From Sipunculus nudus (lineage: Eukaryota > Annelida > Sipuncula > Golfingiida > Sipunculidae), in contig CM049309.1 in NCBI GenBank assembly GCA_026874595.1, positions 1,402,076-1,466,075 of the forward strand: DNA of 64,000 nt, read 5' to 3'. This document shows, one piece after another, positions 21,730 through 36,700 of the stretch (positions within the stretch are counted from its first letter, which is position 1; every line of letters begins with the position of its first letter). The notes under the pieces were generated by a model. It saw nothing but the letters and a program-made list of their open reading frames with translations, did not search any database and was not told the DNA's origin. Position numbers and translations under genes: made by a program.

Positions 21730-24700
21730 CAGTATATCTGTACGTGGAGTATCTTGTCTATAAAGACAGTGTATATCTGTACCTGGAGTATCTTGTCTAT
21801 AAAGACAGTGTGTATCTGTACCTGGAGTATCTTGTCTATAAAGACAGTGTATATCTGTACCTGGAGTATCTTGTCTATAAAGACAGTGTATATCTGTACC
21901 TGGAGTATCTTCTCTATAAAGACAGTGTATATCTAAACCTGGAGTATCTTCTCTATAAAGACAGTGTATATCTGTACCTGGAGTGTCTTCTCTATAAAGA
22001 CAGTGTATATCTGTAACTGGAGTATCTTCTCTATAAAGACAGTGTATATCTGTACCTGGAGTGTCTTCTCTATAAAGACAGTGTATATCTGTACCTGGAG
22101 TATCTTGTCTATAAAGACAGTGTATATCTGTACCTGGAGTATCTTCTCTATAAAGACAGTGTATATCTAAACCTGGAGTATCTTCTCTATAAAGACAGTG
22201 TATATCTGTACCTGGAGTGTCTTCTCTATAAAGACAGTGTATATCTGTACCTGGAGTATCTTGTCTATAAAGACAGTGTATATCTGTACCTGGAGTATCT
22301 TCTCTATAAAGACAGTGTATATCTAAACCTGGAGTATCTTCTCTATAAAGACAGTTTATATCTGTACCTGGAGTGTCTTCTCTATAAAGACAGTGTATAT
22401 CTGTACCTGGAGTATCTTGTCTATAAAGACAGTGTATATCTGTACCTGGAGTATCTTCTCTATAAAGACAGTGTATATCTAAACCTGGAGTGTCTTCTCT
22501 ATAAAGACAGTGTATATCTGTACCTGGAGTATCTTGTCTATAAAGACAGTGTATATCTGTACCTGGAGTATCTTCTCTATAAAGACAGTGTATATCTAAA
22601 CCTGGAGTATCTTCTCTATAAAGACAGTGTATATCTGTACCTGGAGTGTCTTCTCTATAAAGACAGTGTATATCTGTACCTGGAGTATCTTGTCTATAGA
22701 GACAGTGTATATCTGTACCTGGAGTATCTTCTCTATAAAGACAGTGTATATCTAAACCTGGAGTGTCTTCTCTATAAAGACAGTGTATATCTGTACCTGG
22801 AGTGTCTTCTCTATAAAGACAGTGTATATCTGTAACTGGAGTATCTTCTCTATAAAGACAGTGTATATCTATACTTGGAGTGTCTTCTCTATAAAGACAG
22901 TGTATATCTGTACCTGGAGTGTCTTCTCTATAAAGACAGTGTATATCTGTACCTGGAGTGTCTTCTCTATAAAGACAGTGTATATCTGTACCTGGAGTGT
23001 CTTCTCTATAAAGACAGTATATATCTGTACCTGGAGTGTCTTCTCTATAAAGACAGTGTATATCTCTATAAAGACAGTGTATATCTGTAACTGGAGTGTC
23101 TTCTCTATAAAGACAGTGTATATCTGTACCTGGAGTGTCTTCTCTATAAAGACAGTGTATATCTGTACCTGGAGTGTCTTCTCTATAAAGACAGTGTATA
23201 TCTGTACCTGGAGTGTCTTCTCTATAAAGACAGTGTATATCTGTACCTGGAGTATCTTCTCTATAAAGACAGTGTATATCTGTACCTGGAGTGTCTTCTC
23301 TATAAAGACAGTGTATATCTGTACCTGGAGTATCTTCTCTATAAAGACAGTGTATATCTGTACCTGGAATGTCTTCTCTATAAAGACAGTGTATATCTGT
23401 ACCTGGAGTGTCTTCTCTATAAAGACAGTGTATATCTGTACCTGGAGTGTCTTCTCTATAAAGACAGTGTATATCTGTAACTGGAGTATCTTCTCTATAA
23501 AGACAGTGTATATCTGTACCTGGAGTGTCTTCTCTATAAAGACAGTGTATATCTGTACCTGGAGTGTCTTCTCTATAAAGACAATGTATATCTGTACCTG
23601 GAGTGTCTTCTCTATAAAGACAGTGTATATCTGTACCTGGAGTGTCTTCTCTATAAAGACAGTGTATATCTGTACCTGGAGTGTCTTCTCTATAAAGACA
23701 GTGTATATCTGTAACTGGAGTATCTTCTCCATAAAGACAGTGTATATCTGTACCTGGAGTGTCTTCTCTATAAAGACAGTGTATATCTGTACCTGGAGTA
23801 TCTTCTCTATAAAGACAGTGTATATCTGTACCTGGAGTATCTTGTCTATAAGGACAGTGTATATCTAAACCTGGAGTATCTTGTCTATAAAGACTGTGTA
23901 TATCTAAACCTGGAGTATCTTGTCTATAAGGACAGTGTATATCTATAGCTGGAGTATCTTGTCTATAAAGACTGTGTATATCTAAACCTGGAGTATCTTG
24001 TCTATAAAGACTGTGTATATCTAAACCTGGAGTATCTTGTCTATAAGGACAGTGTATATCTATACCTGGAGTATCTTGTCTATAAAGACTGTGTATATCT
24101 AAACCTGGAGTATCTTGTCTATAAGGACAGTGTATATCTAAACCTGGAGTATCTTGTCTATAAAGACAGTGTATATCTGTACCTGGAGTATCTTGTTTAT
24201 AAAGACAGTGTATATCTATACCTGGAGTATCTTCTCTATAAAGACTGTGTATATCTGTACCTGGAGTATCTTGTCTATAAAGACAGTGTATATCTGTACC
24301 TGGAATATCTTATCTATAAAGACAGTGTAAATCTAAACCTGGAGTATCTTGTCTATAAAGACAGTGTATATCTGTACCTGGAGTATCTTGTTTATAAAGA
24401 CAGTGTATATCTATACCTGGAGTATCTTGTCTATAAAGACAGTGTATATCTGTACCTGGAGTATCTTGTTTATAAAGACAGTGTATATCTATACCTGGAG
24501 TATCTTCTCTATAAAGACTGTGTATATCTGTACCTGGAGTATCTTGTCTATAAAGACAGTGCATATCTATACCTGGAATATCTTATCTATAAAGACAGTG
24601 TATGTCTGTACCTGGAGTGTCTACTTTATAAAGACAGTGTATGTCTGTACCTGGAGTATCTTCACAATAAAGACAGTGTATATCTAAACCTGGAGTATCT

Positions 24701-27700
24701 TCTCTATAAAGACAGTGTATATCTATACCTGGAGTATCTTGTCTATAAGGACAGTGTATATCTAAACCTGGAGTATCTTGTCTATAAAGACTGTGTATAT
24801 CTAAACCTGGAGTATCTTGTCTATAAAGACTGTGTATATCTGTACCTGGAGTATCTTGTTTATAAAGACAGTGTATATCTTAACCTGGAGTATCTTGTCT
24901 ATAAGGACAGTGTATATCTAAACCTGGAGTATCTTGTCTATAAAGACAGTGTATATCTGTACCTGGAGTATCTTGTTTATAAAGACAGTGTATATCTATA
25001 CCTGGAGTATCTTTACTATAAAGACTGTGTATATCTGTACCTGGAGTATCTTGTCTATAAAGACAGTGTATATCTGTACCTGGAGTATCTTGTCTATAAG
25101 GACAGTGTATATCTAAACCTGGAGTATCTTGTCTATAAAGACTGTGTATATCTAAACCTGGAGTATCTTGTCTATAAGGACAGTGTATATCTATACCTGG
25201 AGTATCTTGTCTATAAAGACTGTGTATATCTAAACCTGGAGTATCTTGTCTATAAAGACTGTGTATATCTAAACCTGGAGTATCTTGTCTATAAGGACAG
25301 TGTATATCTATACCTGGAGTATCTTGTCTATAAAGACTGTGTATATCTAAACCTGGAGTATCTTGTCTATAAAGACTGTGTATATCTAAACCTGGAGTAT
25401 CTTGTCTATAAGGACAGTGTATATCTAAACCTGGATTATCTTCTCTATAATGGCAGTGTATATCTATACCTGGAGTGTCTTCTCTATAAAGACAGTGTAT
25501 ATCTGTACCTGGAGTATCTTCTCTATAAAGACAGTGTATATCTGTACCTGGAGTATCTTGTCTATAAAGAGAGTGTATATCTATACCTGGAGTATCTTGT
25601 TTATAAAGACAGTGTATATCTATTACTGGAGTATCTTCTCTATAAAGACAGTGTATATCTAAACCTGGAGTATCTTCTCTATAAAGACAGTGTATATCTA
25701 TACCTGGAGTATCTTGTTTATAAAGACAGTGTATATCTATTACTGGAGTATCTTCTCTATAAAGACAGTGTATATCTAAACCTGGAGTATCTTCTCTATA
25801 AAGACAGTGTATATCTATACCTGGAGTATCTTGTCTATAAAGACAGTGTATATCTGTACCTGGAGTATCTTGTTTATAAAGACAGTGTATATCTATTACT
25901 GGAGTATCTTCTCTATAAAGACAGTGTATATCTAAACCTGGAGTATCTTCTCTATAAAGACAGTGTATATCTATACCTGGAGTATCTTGTTTATAAAGAC
26001 AGTGTATATCTATTACTGGAGTATCTTCTCTATAAAGACTGTGTATATCTAAACCTGGAGTATCTTCTCTATAAAGACAGTGTATATCTAAACCTGGAGT
26101 ATCTTCTCTATAAAGACAGTGTATATCTATACCTGGAGTATCTTCTCTATAATGGCAGTGTATATCTATACCTGGAGTATCTTGTCTATAAAGACAGTGT
26201 ATATCTGTACCTGGAGTATCTTGTTTATAAAGACAGTGTATGTCTATACCTGGAGTATCTTGTTTATAAAGACGGTGTATATCTATACCTGGAGTATCTT
26301 GTTTATAAAGACAGTGTATATCTATACCTGGAGTATCTTGTTTATAAAGACAGTGTATATCTATACCTGGAGTATCTTGTCTATAAAGACAGTGTATATC
26401 TATACCTGGAGTATCTTGTCTATAAAGACAGTGTATATCTATACCTGGAGTATCTTCTCTATAAAGACAGTGTAAATCTAAACCTGGAACATCTTCTCTA
26501 TAATGGCAGTGTATATCTATACCTGGAGTATCTTCTCTATAATGGCAGTGTATATCTATACCTGGAGTATCTTGTCTATAAAGACAGTGTATATCTGTAC
26601 CTGGAGTATCTTGTTTATAAAGACAGTGTATGTCTATACCTGGAGTATCTTGTTTATAAAGACGGTGTATATCTATACCTGGAGTATCTTGTTTATAAAG
26701 ACAGTGTATATCTATACCTGGAGTATCTTGTTTATAAAGACAGTGTATATCTATACCTGGAGTATCTTGTCTATAAAGACAGTGTATATCTATACCTGGA
26801 GTATCTTGTCTATAAAGACAGTGTATATCTGTACCTGGAGTATCTTCTCTATAAAGACAGTGTATATCTGTACCTGGAGTATCTTGTCTATAAAGACAGT
26901 GTATGTCTATACCTGGAGTATCTTGTTTATAAAGACAGTGGATGTCTATACCTGGAGTATCTTCACTATAAGGACAGTGTATGTCTATACCTGGAGTATC
27001 TTCTCTATAAAGACAGTGTATATCTGTACCTGGAGTATCTTGTCTATAAAGACAGTGTATATCTATACCTGGAGTATCTTGTCTATAAAGACAGTGTATA
27101 TCTATACCTGGAGTATCTTGTCAATAAAGACAGTGTATATCTATACCTGGAGTATCTTCTCTATAAAGACAGTGTATATCTATACCTGGAGTATCTTGTC
27201 TATAAAGACAGTGTATATCTGTACCTGGAGTGTCTTCTCTATAAAGACAGTGTATATCTGTACCTGGAGTGTCTTCTCTATAAAGACAGTGTATATCTGT
27301 AACTGGAGTATCTTCTCTATAAAGACAGTGTATATCTGTACCTGGAGTGTCTTCTCTATAAAGACAGTGTATATCTGTACCTGGAGTGTCTTCTCTATAA
27401 AGACAGTGTATATCTGTACCTGGAGTGTCTTCTCTATAAAGACAGTGTATATCTGTACCTGGAGTGTCTTCTCTATAAAGACAGTGTATATCTGTACCTG
27501 GAGTGTCTTCTCTATAAAGACAGTGTATATCTGTAACTGGAGTATCTTCTCCATAAAGACAGTGTATATCTGTACCTGGAGTGTCTTCTCTATAAAGACA
27601 GTGTATATCTGTACCTGGAGTATCTTCTCTATAAAGACAGTGTATATCTGTACCTGGAGTATCTTATCTATAAAGACAGTGTATATCTGTACCTGGAGTA

Positions 27701-30700
27701 TCTTGTCTATAAGGACAGTGTATATCTAAACCTGGAGTATCTTGTCTATAAAGACTGTGTATATCTAAACCTGGAGTATCTTGTCTATAAGGACAGTGTA
27801 TATCTATACCTGGAGTATCTTGTCTATAAAGACTGTGTATATCTAAACCTGGAGTATCTTGTCTATAAAGACTGTGTATATCTAAACCTGGAGTATCTTG
27901 TCTATAAGGACAGTGTATATCTATACCTGGAGTATCTTGTCTATAAAGACTGTGTATATCTAAACCTGGAGTATCTTGTCTATAAAGACTGTGTATATCT
28001 AAACCTGGAGTATCTTGTCTATAAGGACAGTGTATATCTAAACCTGGAGTATCTTGTCTATAAAGACAGTGTATATCTGTACCTGGAGTATCTTGTTTAT
28101 AAAGACAGTGTATATCTATACCTGGAGTATCTTCTCTATAAAGACTGTGTATATCTGTACCTGGAGTATCTTGTCTATAAAGACAGTATATACCTGTACC
28201 TGGAATATCTTATCTATAAAGACAGTGTATATCTAAACCTGGAGTATCTTGTCTATAAAGACAGTGTATATCTGTACCTGGAGTATCTTGTTTATAAAGA
28301 CAGTGTATATCTGTACCTGGAGTGTCTTCTCTATAAAGACAGTGTATATCTGTACCTGGAGTGTCTTCTCTATAAAGACAGTGTATATCTGTAACTGGAG
28401 TATCTTCTCCATAAAGACAGTGTATATCTGTACCTGGAGTGTCTTCTCTATAAAGACAGTGTATATCTGTACCTGGAGTATCTTCTCTATAAAGACAGTG
28501 TATATCTGTACCTGGAGTATCTTATCTATAAAGACAGTGTATATCTGTACCTGGAGTATCTTGTCTATAAGGACAGTGTATATCTAAACCTGGAGTATCT
28601 TGTCTATAAAGACTGTGTATATCTAAACCTGGAGTATCTTGTCTATAAGGACAGTGTATATCTATAGCTGGAGTATCTTGTCTATAAAGACTGTGTATAT
28701 CTAAACCTGGAGTATCTTGTCTATAAAGACTGTGTATATCTAAACCTGGAGTATCTTGTCTATAAGGACAGTGTATATCTATACCTGGAGTATCTTGTCT
28801 ATAAAGACTGTGTATATCTAAACCTGGAGTATCTTGTCTATAAGGACAGTGTATATCTAAACCTGGAGTATCTTGTCTATAAAGACAGTGTATATCTGTA
28901 CCTGGAGTATCTTGTTTATAAAGACAGTGTATATCTATACCTGGAGTATCTTCTCTATAAAGACTGTGTATATCTGTACCTGGAGTATCTTGTCTATAAA
29001 GACAGTGTATATCTATACCTGGAGTATCTTGTTTATAAAGACAGTGTATATCTATACCTGGAGTATCTTGTCTATAAAGACAGTGTATATCCGTACCTGG
29101 AGTATCTTCTCTATAAAGACAGTGTATATCTGTACCTGGAGTATGTTCTCTATAATGGCAGTGTATATCTATACCTGGAGTCTCTTGTCTATAAAGACAG
29201 TGTATATCTATACCTGGAGTCTCTTGTCTATAAAGACAGTGTATATCTAAACCTGGAGTATCTTGTCTATAAAGACAGTGTATATCTGTACCTGGAGTAT
29301 GTTCTCTATAATGGCAGTGTATATCTATACCTGGAGTATCTTGTCTATAAAGACAGTGTATATCTATACCTGGAGTATCTTCTCTATAAAGACAGTGTAT
29401 ATCTGTACCTGGAGTATCTTGTCTATAAAGACAGTGTATGTCTATACCTGGAGTATCTTGTTTATAAAGACAGTGGATGTCTATACCTGGAGTATCTTCA
29501 CTATAAGGACAGTGTATGTCTGTACCTGGAGTATCTTCTCTATAAAGACAGTGTATATCTGTACCTGGAGTATCTTGTCTATAAAGACAGTGTATATCTG
29601 TACCTGGAGTATCTTGTCTATAAAGACAGTGTATATCTATACCTGGAGTATCTTGTCAATAAAGACAGTGTATATCTATACCTGGAGTATCTTCTCTATA
29701 AAGACAGTGTATATCTATACCTGGAGTATCTTCTCTATAAAGACAGTGTATATCTGTACCTGGAGTGTCTTCTCTATAAAGACAGTGTATATCTATACCT
29801 GAAGTATCTTCCCTATAAAGACAGTGTATATCTGTACCTGGAGTATCTTCTCTATAATGACAGTGTATATCTATACCTGGAGTATCTTGTCTATAAAGAC
29901 AGTGTATATCTATACCTGGAGTATCTTGTTTATAAAGACAGTGTATATCTATACCTGGAGTATCTTGTCTATAAGGACAGTGTATATATATACCTGGAGT
30001 ATCTTGTCTATAAGGACAGTGTATATCTATACCTGGAGTATCTTGTCTATAAAGACAGTGTATATGTATACCTGGAGTGTCTTGTCAATAAAGACAGTGT
30101 ATATCTATACCTGGAGTATCTTCTCTATAAATACAGTGTATATCTGTACCTGGAGTATCTTGTCTATAAAGACAGTGTATATCTATACCTGGAGTATCTT
30201 GTCTATAAAGACAGTGTATATCTATACATGGAGTATCTTGTCTATAAAGACAGTGTATATCTATACCTGGAGTATCTTGTCTATAAAGACAGTGTATATC
30301 TGTACCTGGAGTATCTTGTCTATAAAGACAGTGTATGTCTATACCTGGAGTATCTTGTTTATAAAGACAGTGTATGTCTATACCTGGAATATCTTGTTTA
30401 TAAAGACAGTGTATGTCTATACCTGGAGTATCTTCTCTATAAAGACAGTGTATATCTGTACCTGGAGTATCTTGTCTATAAAGACAGTGTATATCTATAC
30501 CTGGAGTATCTTCACTATAAAGACAGTGTAAGTCTATACCTGGAGTATCTTCTCTATAAAGACAGTGTATATCTGTACCTGGAGTATCTTGTCTATAAGG
30601 ACAGTGTATATATATACCTGGAGTATCTTGTCTATAAGGACAGTGTATATCTATACCTGGAGTATCTTGTCTATAAAGACAGTGTATATGTATACCTGGA

Positions 30701-33700
30701 GTGTCTTGTCAATAAAGACAGTGTATATCTATACCTGGAGTATCTTCTCTATAAATACAGTGTATATCTGTACCTGGAGTATCTTGTCTATAAAGACAGT
30801 GTATATCTATACCTGGAGTATCTTGTCTATAAAGACAGTGTATATCTATTACTGGAGTATCTTCTCTATAAAGACAGTGTATATCTAAACCTGGAGTATC
30901 TTCTCTATAAAGACAGTGTATATCTATACCTGGAGTATCTTGTTTATAAAGACAGTGTATATCTATTACTGGAGTATCTTCTCTATAAAGACTGTGTATA
31001 TCTAAACCTGGAGTATCTTCTCTATAAAGACAGTGTATATCTAAACCTGGAGTATCTTCTCTATAAAGACAGTGTATATCTATACCTGGAGTATCTTGTC
31101 AATAAAGACAGTGTATATCTATACCTGGAGTATCTTCTCTATAAAGACAGTGTATATCTATACCTGGAGTATCTTCTCTATAAAGACAGTGTATATCTGT
31201 ACCTGGAGTGTCTTCTCTATAAAGACAGTGTATATCTATACCTGAAGTATCTTCCCTATAAAGACAGTGTATATCTGTACCTGGAGTATCTTGTCTATAA
31301 AGACAGTGTATATCTATACCTGGAGTATCTTGTCTATAAAGACAGTGTATATCTATTACTGGAGTATCTTCTCTATAAAGACAGTGTATATCTAAACCTG
31401 GAGTATCTTCTCTATAAAGACAGTGTATATCTATACCTGGAGTATCTTGTTTATAAAGACAGTGTATATCTATTACTGGAGTATCTTCTCTATAAAGACT
31501 GTGTATATCTAAACCTGGAGTATCTTCTCTATAAAGACAGTGTATATCTAAACCTGGAGTATCTTGTCTATAAAGACAGTGTATATCTATACCTGGAGTA
31601 TCTTGTCAATAAAGACAGTGTATATCTATACCTGGAGTATCTTCTCTATAAAGACAGTGTATATCTATACCTGGAGTATCTTCTCTATAAAGACAGTGTA
31701 TATCTGTACCTGGAGTGTCTTCTCTATAAAGACAGTGTATATCTATACCTGAAGTATCTTCCCTATAAAGACAGTGTATATCTGTACCTGGAGTATCTTC
31801 TCTATAATGACAGTGTATATCTATACCTGGAGTATCTTGTCTATAAAGACAGTGTATATCTATACCTGGAGTATCTTGTTTATAAAGACAGTGTATATCT
31901 ATACCTGGAGTATCTTGTCTATAAGGACAGTGTATATATATATCTGGAGTATCTTGTCTATAAGGACAGTGTATATCTATACCTGGAGTATCTTGTCTAT
32001 AAAGACAGTGTATATGTATACCTGGAGTGTCTTGTCAATAAAGACAGTGTATATCTATACCTGGAGTATCTTCTCTATAAATACAGTGTATATCTGTACC
32101 TGGAGTATCTTGTCTATAAAGACAGTGTATATCTATACCTGGAGTATCTTGTCTATAAAGACAGTGTATATCTATACATGGAGTATCTTGTCTATAAAGA
32201 CAGTGTATATCTATACCTGGAGTATCTTGTCTATAAAGACAGTGTATATCTGTACCTGGAGTATCTTGTCTATAAAGACAGTGTATGTCTATACCTGGAG
32301 TATCTTGTTTATAAAGACAGTGTATGTCTATACCTGGAATATCTTCACTATAAAGACAGTGTATGTCTATACCTGGAGTATCTTCTCTATAAAGACAGTG
32401 TATATCTGTACCTGGAGTATCTTGTCTATAAAGACAGTGTATATCTATACCTGGAGTATCTTCACTATAAAGACAGTGTAAGTCTATACCTGGAGTATCT
32501 TCTCTATAAAGACAGTGTATATCTGTACCTGGAGTATCTTGTCTATAAGGACAGTGTATATATATACCTGGAGTATCTTGTCTATAAGGACAGTGTATAT
32601 CTATACCTGGAGTATCTTGTCTATAAAGACAGTGTATATGTATACCTGGAGTGTCTTGTCAATAAAGACAGTGTATATCTATACCTGGAGTATCTTCTCT
32701 ATAAATACAGTGTATATCTGTACCTGGAGTATCTTGTCTATAAAGACAGTGTATATCTATACCTGGAGTATCTTGTCTATAAAGACAGTGTATATCTATA
32801 CATGGAGTATCTTGTCTATAAAGACAGTGTATATCTATACCTGGAGTATCTTGTCTATAAAGACAGTGTATATCTGTACCTGGAGTATCTTGTCTATAAA
32901 GACAGTGTATGTCTATACCTGGAGTATCTTGTTTATAAAGACAGTGTATGTCTATACCTGGAATATCTTCACTATAAAGACAGTGTATGTCTATACCTGG
33001 AGTATCTTCTCTATAAAGACAGTGTATATCTGTACCTGGAGTATCTTGTCTATAAAGACAGTGTATATCTATACCTGGAGTATCTTCACTATAAAGACAG
33101 TGTAAGTCTATACCTGGAGTATCTTCTCTATAAAGACAGTGTATATCTGTACCTGGAGTATCTTGTCTATAAAGACAGTGTATATCTATACCTGGAGTAT
33201 CTTGTCTATAAAGACAGTGTATATCTATACCTGGAGTATCTTGTCAATAAAGACAGTGTATATCTATACCTGGAGTATCTTGTCTATAAAGACTGTGTAT
33301 ATCTAAACCTGGAGTATCTTCTCTATAAAGACAGTGTATATCTGTACCTGGAGTATCTTGTTTATAAAGACAGTGTATATCTGTACCTGGAGTATCTTGT
33401 CTATAAAGACAGTGTATATCTATACCTGGAGTATCTTGTCTATAAAGACAGTGTATGTCTATACCTGGAGTGTCTTCACTATAAAGACAGTGTATATCTG
33501 TACCTGGAGTGTCTTCTCTATAAAGACAGTGTATATCTGTACCTGGAGTGTCTTCCCTATAAAGACAGTATATATCTGTACCTGGAGTATCTTCTCTATA
33601 ATGACAGTGTATATCTATACCTGGAGTATCTTGTCTATAAAGACAGTGTATATCTATACCTGGAGTATCTTGTTTATAAAGACAGTGTATATCTATACCT

Positions 33701-36700
33701 GGAGTATCTTGTCTATAAGGACAGTGTATATATATACCTGGAGTATCTTGTCTATAAGGACAGTGTATATCTATACCTGGAGTATATTGTCTATAAAGAC
33801 AGTGTATATCTATACCTGGAGTATCTTGTCTATAAAGACAGTGTATATCTATACCTGGAGTATCTTGTCTATAAAGACAGTGTATATCTGTACCTGGAGT
33901 ATCTTGTCTAAAAGGCAGTGTATGTCTATACCTGGAGTATCTTGTTTATAAAGACAGTGTATGTCTATACCTGGAATATCTTCACTATAAAGACAGTGTA
34001 TGTCTATACCTGGAGTATCTTCTCTATAAAGACAGTGTATATCTGTACCTGGAGTATCTTGTCTATAAAGACAGTGTATATCTATACCTGGAGTATCTTG
34101 TCTATAAAGACAGTGTATATCTATACCTGGAGTATCTTGTCAATAAAGACAGTGTATATCTATACCTGGAGTATCTTCTCTATAAAGACAGTGTATATCT
34201 ATACCTGGAGTATCTTCCCTATAAAGACAGTGTATATCTGTACCTGGAGTATCTTCTCTATAATGACAGTGTATATCTATACCTGGAGTATCTTGTCTAT
34301 AAAGACAGTGTATATCTATACCTGGAGTATCTTGTTTATAAAGACAGTGTATATCTAAACCTGGAGTATCTTCTCTATAAAGACAGTGTATATCTGTACC
34401 TGGAGTGTCTTCTCTATAAAGACAGTGTATATCTGTACCTGGAGTATCTTCCCTATAAAGACAGTGTATATCTGTACCTGGAGTATCTTCTCTATAATGA
34501 CAGTGTATGTCTGTACCTGGAGTGTCTTCTTTATAAAGACAGTGTATGTCTGTACCTGGAGTATCTTCACAATAAAGACAGTGTATATCTAAACCTGGAG
34601 TATCTTCTCTATAAAGACAGTGTATATCTGTACCTGGAGTGTCTTCTCTATAAAGACAGTGTATATCTATACCTGGAGTATCTTCTCTATAAAGACAGTG
34701 TATAACTGTACCTGGAGTATCTTCTCTATAAAGACAGTGTAAATCTGTACCTGGAGTATCTTCTCTATAAAGACAGTGTATATCTATACCTGGAGTGTCT
34801 TCTCTATAAAGACAGTGTATATCTATACCTGGAGTATCTTGTTTATAAAGACAGTGTATATCTATACCTGGAGTATCTTGTTTATAAAGACAGTGTATAT
34901 CTATACCTGGAGTATCTTGTCTATAAAGACAGTGTATATCTGTACCTGGAGTATCTTGTCTATAAAGACAGTGTATATCTATACCTGGAGTATCTTGTCT
35001 ATAAAGACAGTGTATATATATACCTGGAGTATCTTGTTTATAAAGACAGTGTATATCTGTACCTGGAGTATCTTGTCTATAAAGACAGTGTATATCTATA
35101 CCTGGAGTATCTTGTTTATAAAGACAGTGTATATCTATACCTGGAGTATCTTGTCTATAAAGACAGTGTATATCCGTACCTGGAGTATCTTCTCTATAAA
35201 GACAGTGTATATCTGTACCTGGAGTATGTTCTCTATAATGGCAGTGTATATCTATACCTGGAGTATCTTCACTATAAGGACAGTGTATATCTAAACCTGG
35301 AGTATCTTGTCTATAAAGACAGTGTATATCTATACCTGGAGTATCTTGTCTATAAAGACAGTGTATATCTAAACCTGGAGTATCTTGTCTATAAAGACAG
35401 TGTATATCTGTACCTGGAGTATGTTCTCTATAATGGCAGTGTATATCTATACCTGGAGTATCTTGTCTATAAAGACAGTGTATATCTATACCTGGAGTAT
35501 CTTCTCTATAAAGACAGTGTATATCTGTACCTGGAGTATCTTGTCTATAAAGACAGTGTATGTCTATACCTAGAGTATCTTGTTTATAAAGACAGGGGAT
35601 GTCTATACCTGGAGTATCTTCACTATAAGGACAGTGTATGTCTGTACCTGGAGTATCTTCTCTATAAAGACAGTGTATATCTGTACCTGGAGTATCTTGT
35701 CTATAAAGACAGTGTATATCTGTACCTGGAGTATCTTGTCTATAAAGACAGTGTATATCTATACCTGGAGTATCTTGTCAATAAAGACAGTGTATATCTA
35801 TACCTGGAGTATCTTCTCTATAAAGACAGTGTATATCTATACCTGGAGTATCTTCTCTATAAAGACAGTGTATATCTGTACCTGGAGTGTCTTCTCTATA
35901 AAGACAGTGTATATCTATACCTGAAGTATCTTCCCTATAAAGACAGTGTATATCTGTACCTGGAGTATCTTCTCTATAATGACAGTGTATATCTATACCT
36001 GGAGTATCTTGTCTATAAAGACAGTGTATATCTATACCTGGAGTATCTTGTTTATAAAGACAGTGTATATCTATACCTGGAGTATCTTGTCTATAAGGAC
36101 AGTGTATATATATACCTGGAGTATCTTGTCTATAAGGAGAGTGTATATCTATACCTGGAGTATCTTGTCTATAGAGACAGTGTATATGTATACCTGGAGT
36201 GTCTTGTCAATAAAGACAGTGTATATCTATACCTGGAGTATCTTCTCTATAAATACAGTGTATATCTGTACCTGGAGTATCTTGTCTATAAAGACAGTGT
36301 ATATCTATACCTGGAGTATCTTGTCTATAAAGACAGTGTATATCTATACATGGAGTATCTTGTCTATAAAGACAGTGTATATCTATACCTGGAGTATCTT
36401 GTCTATAAAGACAGTGTATATCTGTACCTGGAGTATCTTGTCTATAAAGACAGTGTATGTCTATACCTGGAGTATCTTGTTTATAAAGACAGTGTATGTC
36501 TATACCTGGAATATCTTCACTATAAAGACAGTGTATGTCTATACCTGGAGTATCTTGTCTAGAAAGACTGTGTATATCTAAACCTGGAGTATCTTCTCTA
36601 TAAAGACAGTGTATATCTGTACCTGGAGTATCTTGTTTATAAAGACAGTGTATATCTGTACCTGGAGTATCTTGTCTATAAAGACAGTGTATATCTATAC

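Noticed and set aside
30228-33911. 1227-codon ORF and other long ORFs (to 756, 577, 408 and 361 codons) in the 39-bp satellite
   Set aside because: The 39-base unit is a multiple of 3 with few stops, so every frame shows long 13-residue repeats, on both strands. There is no start context, non-repeat domain or splice evidence, and the array lies in an intron of gene 2.
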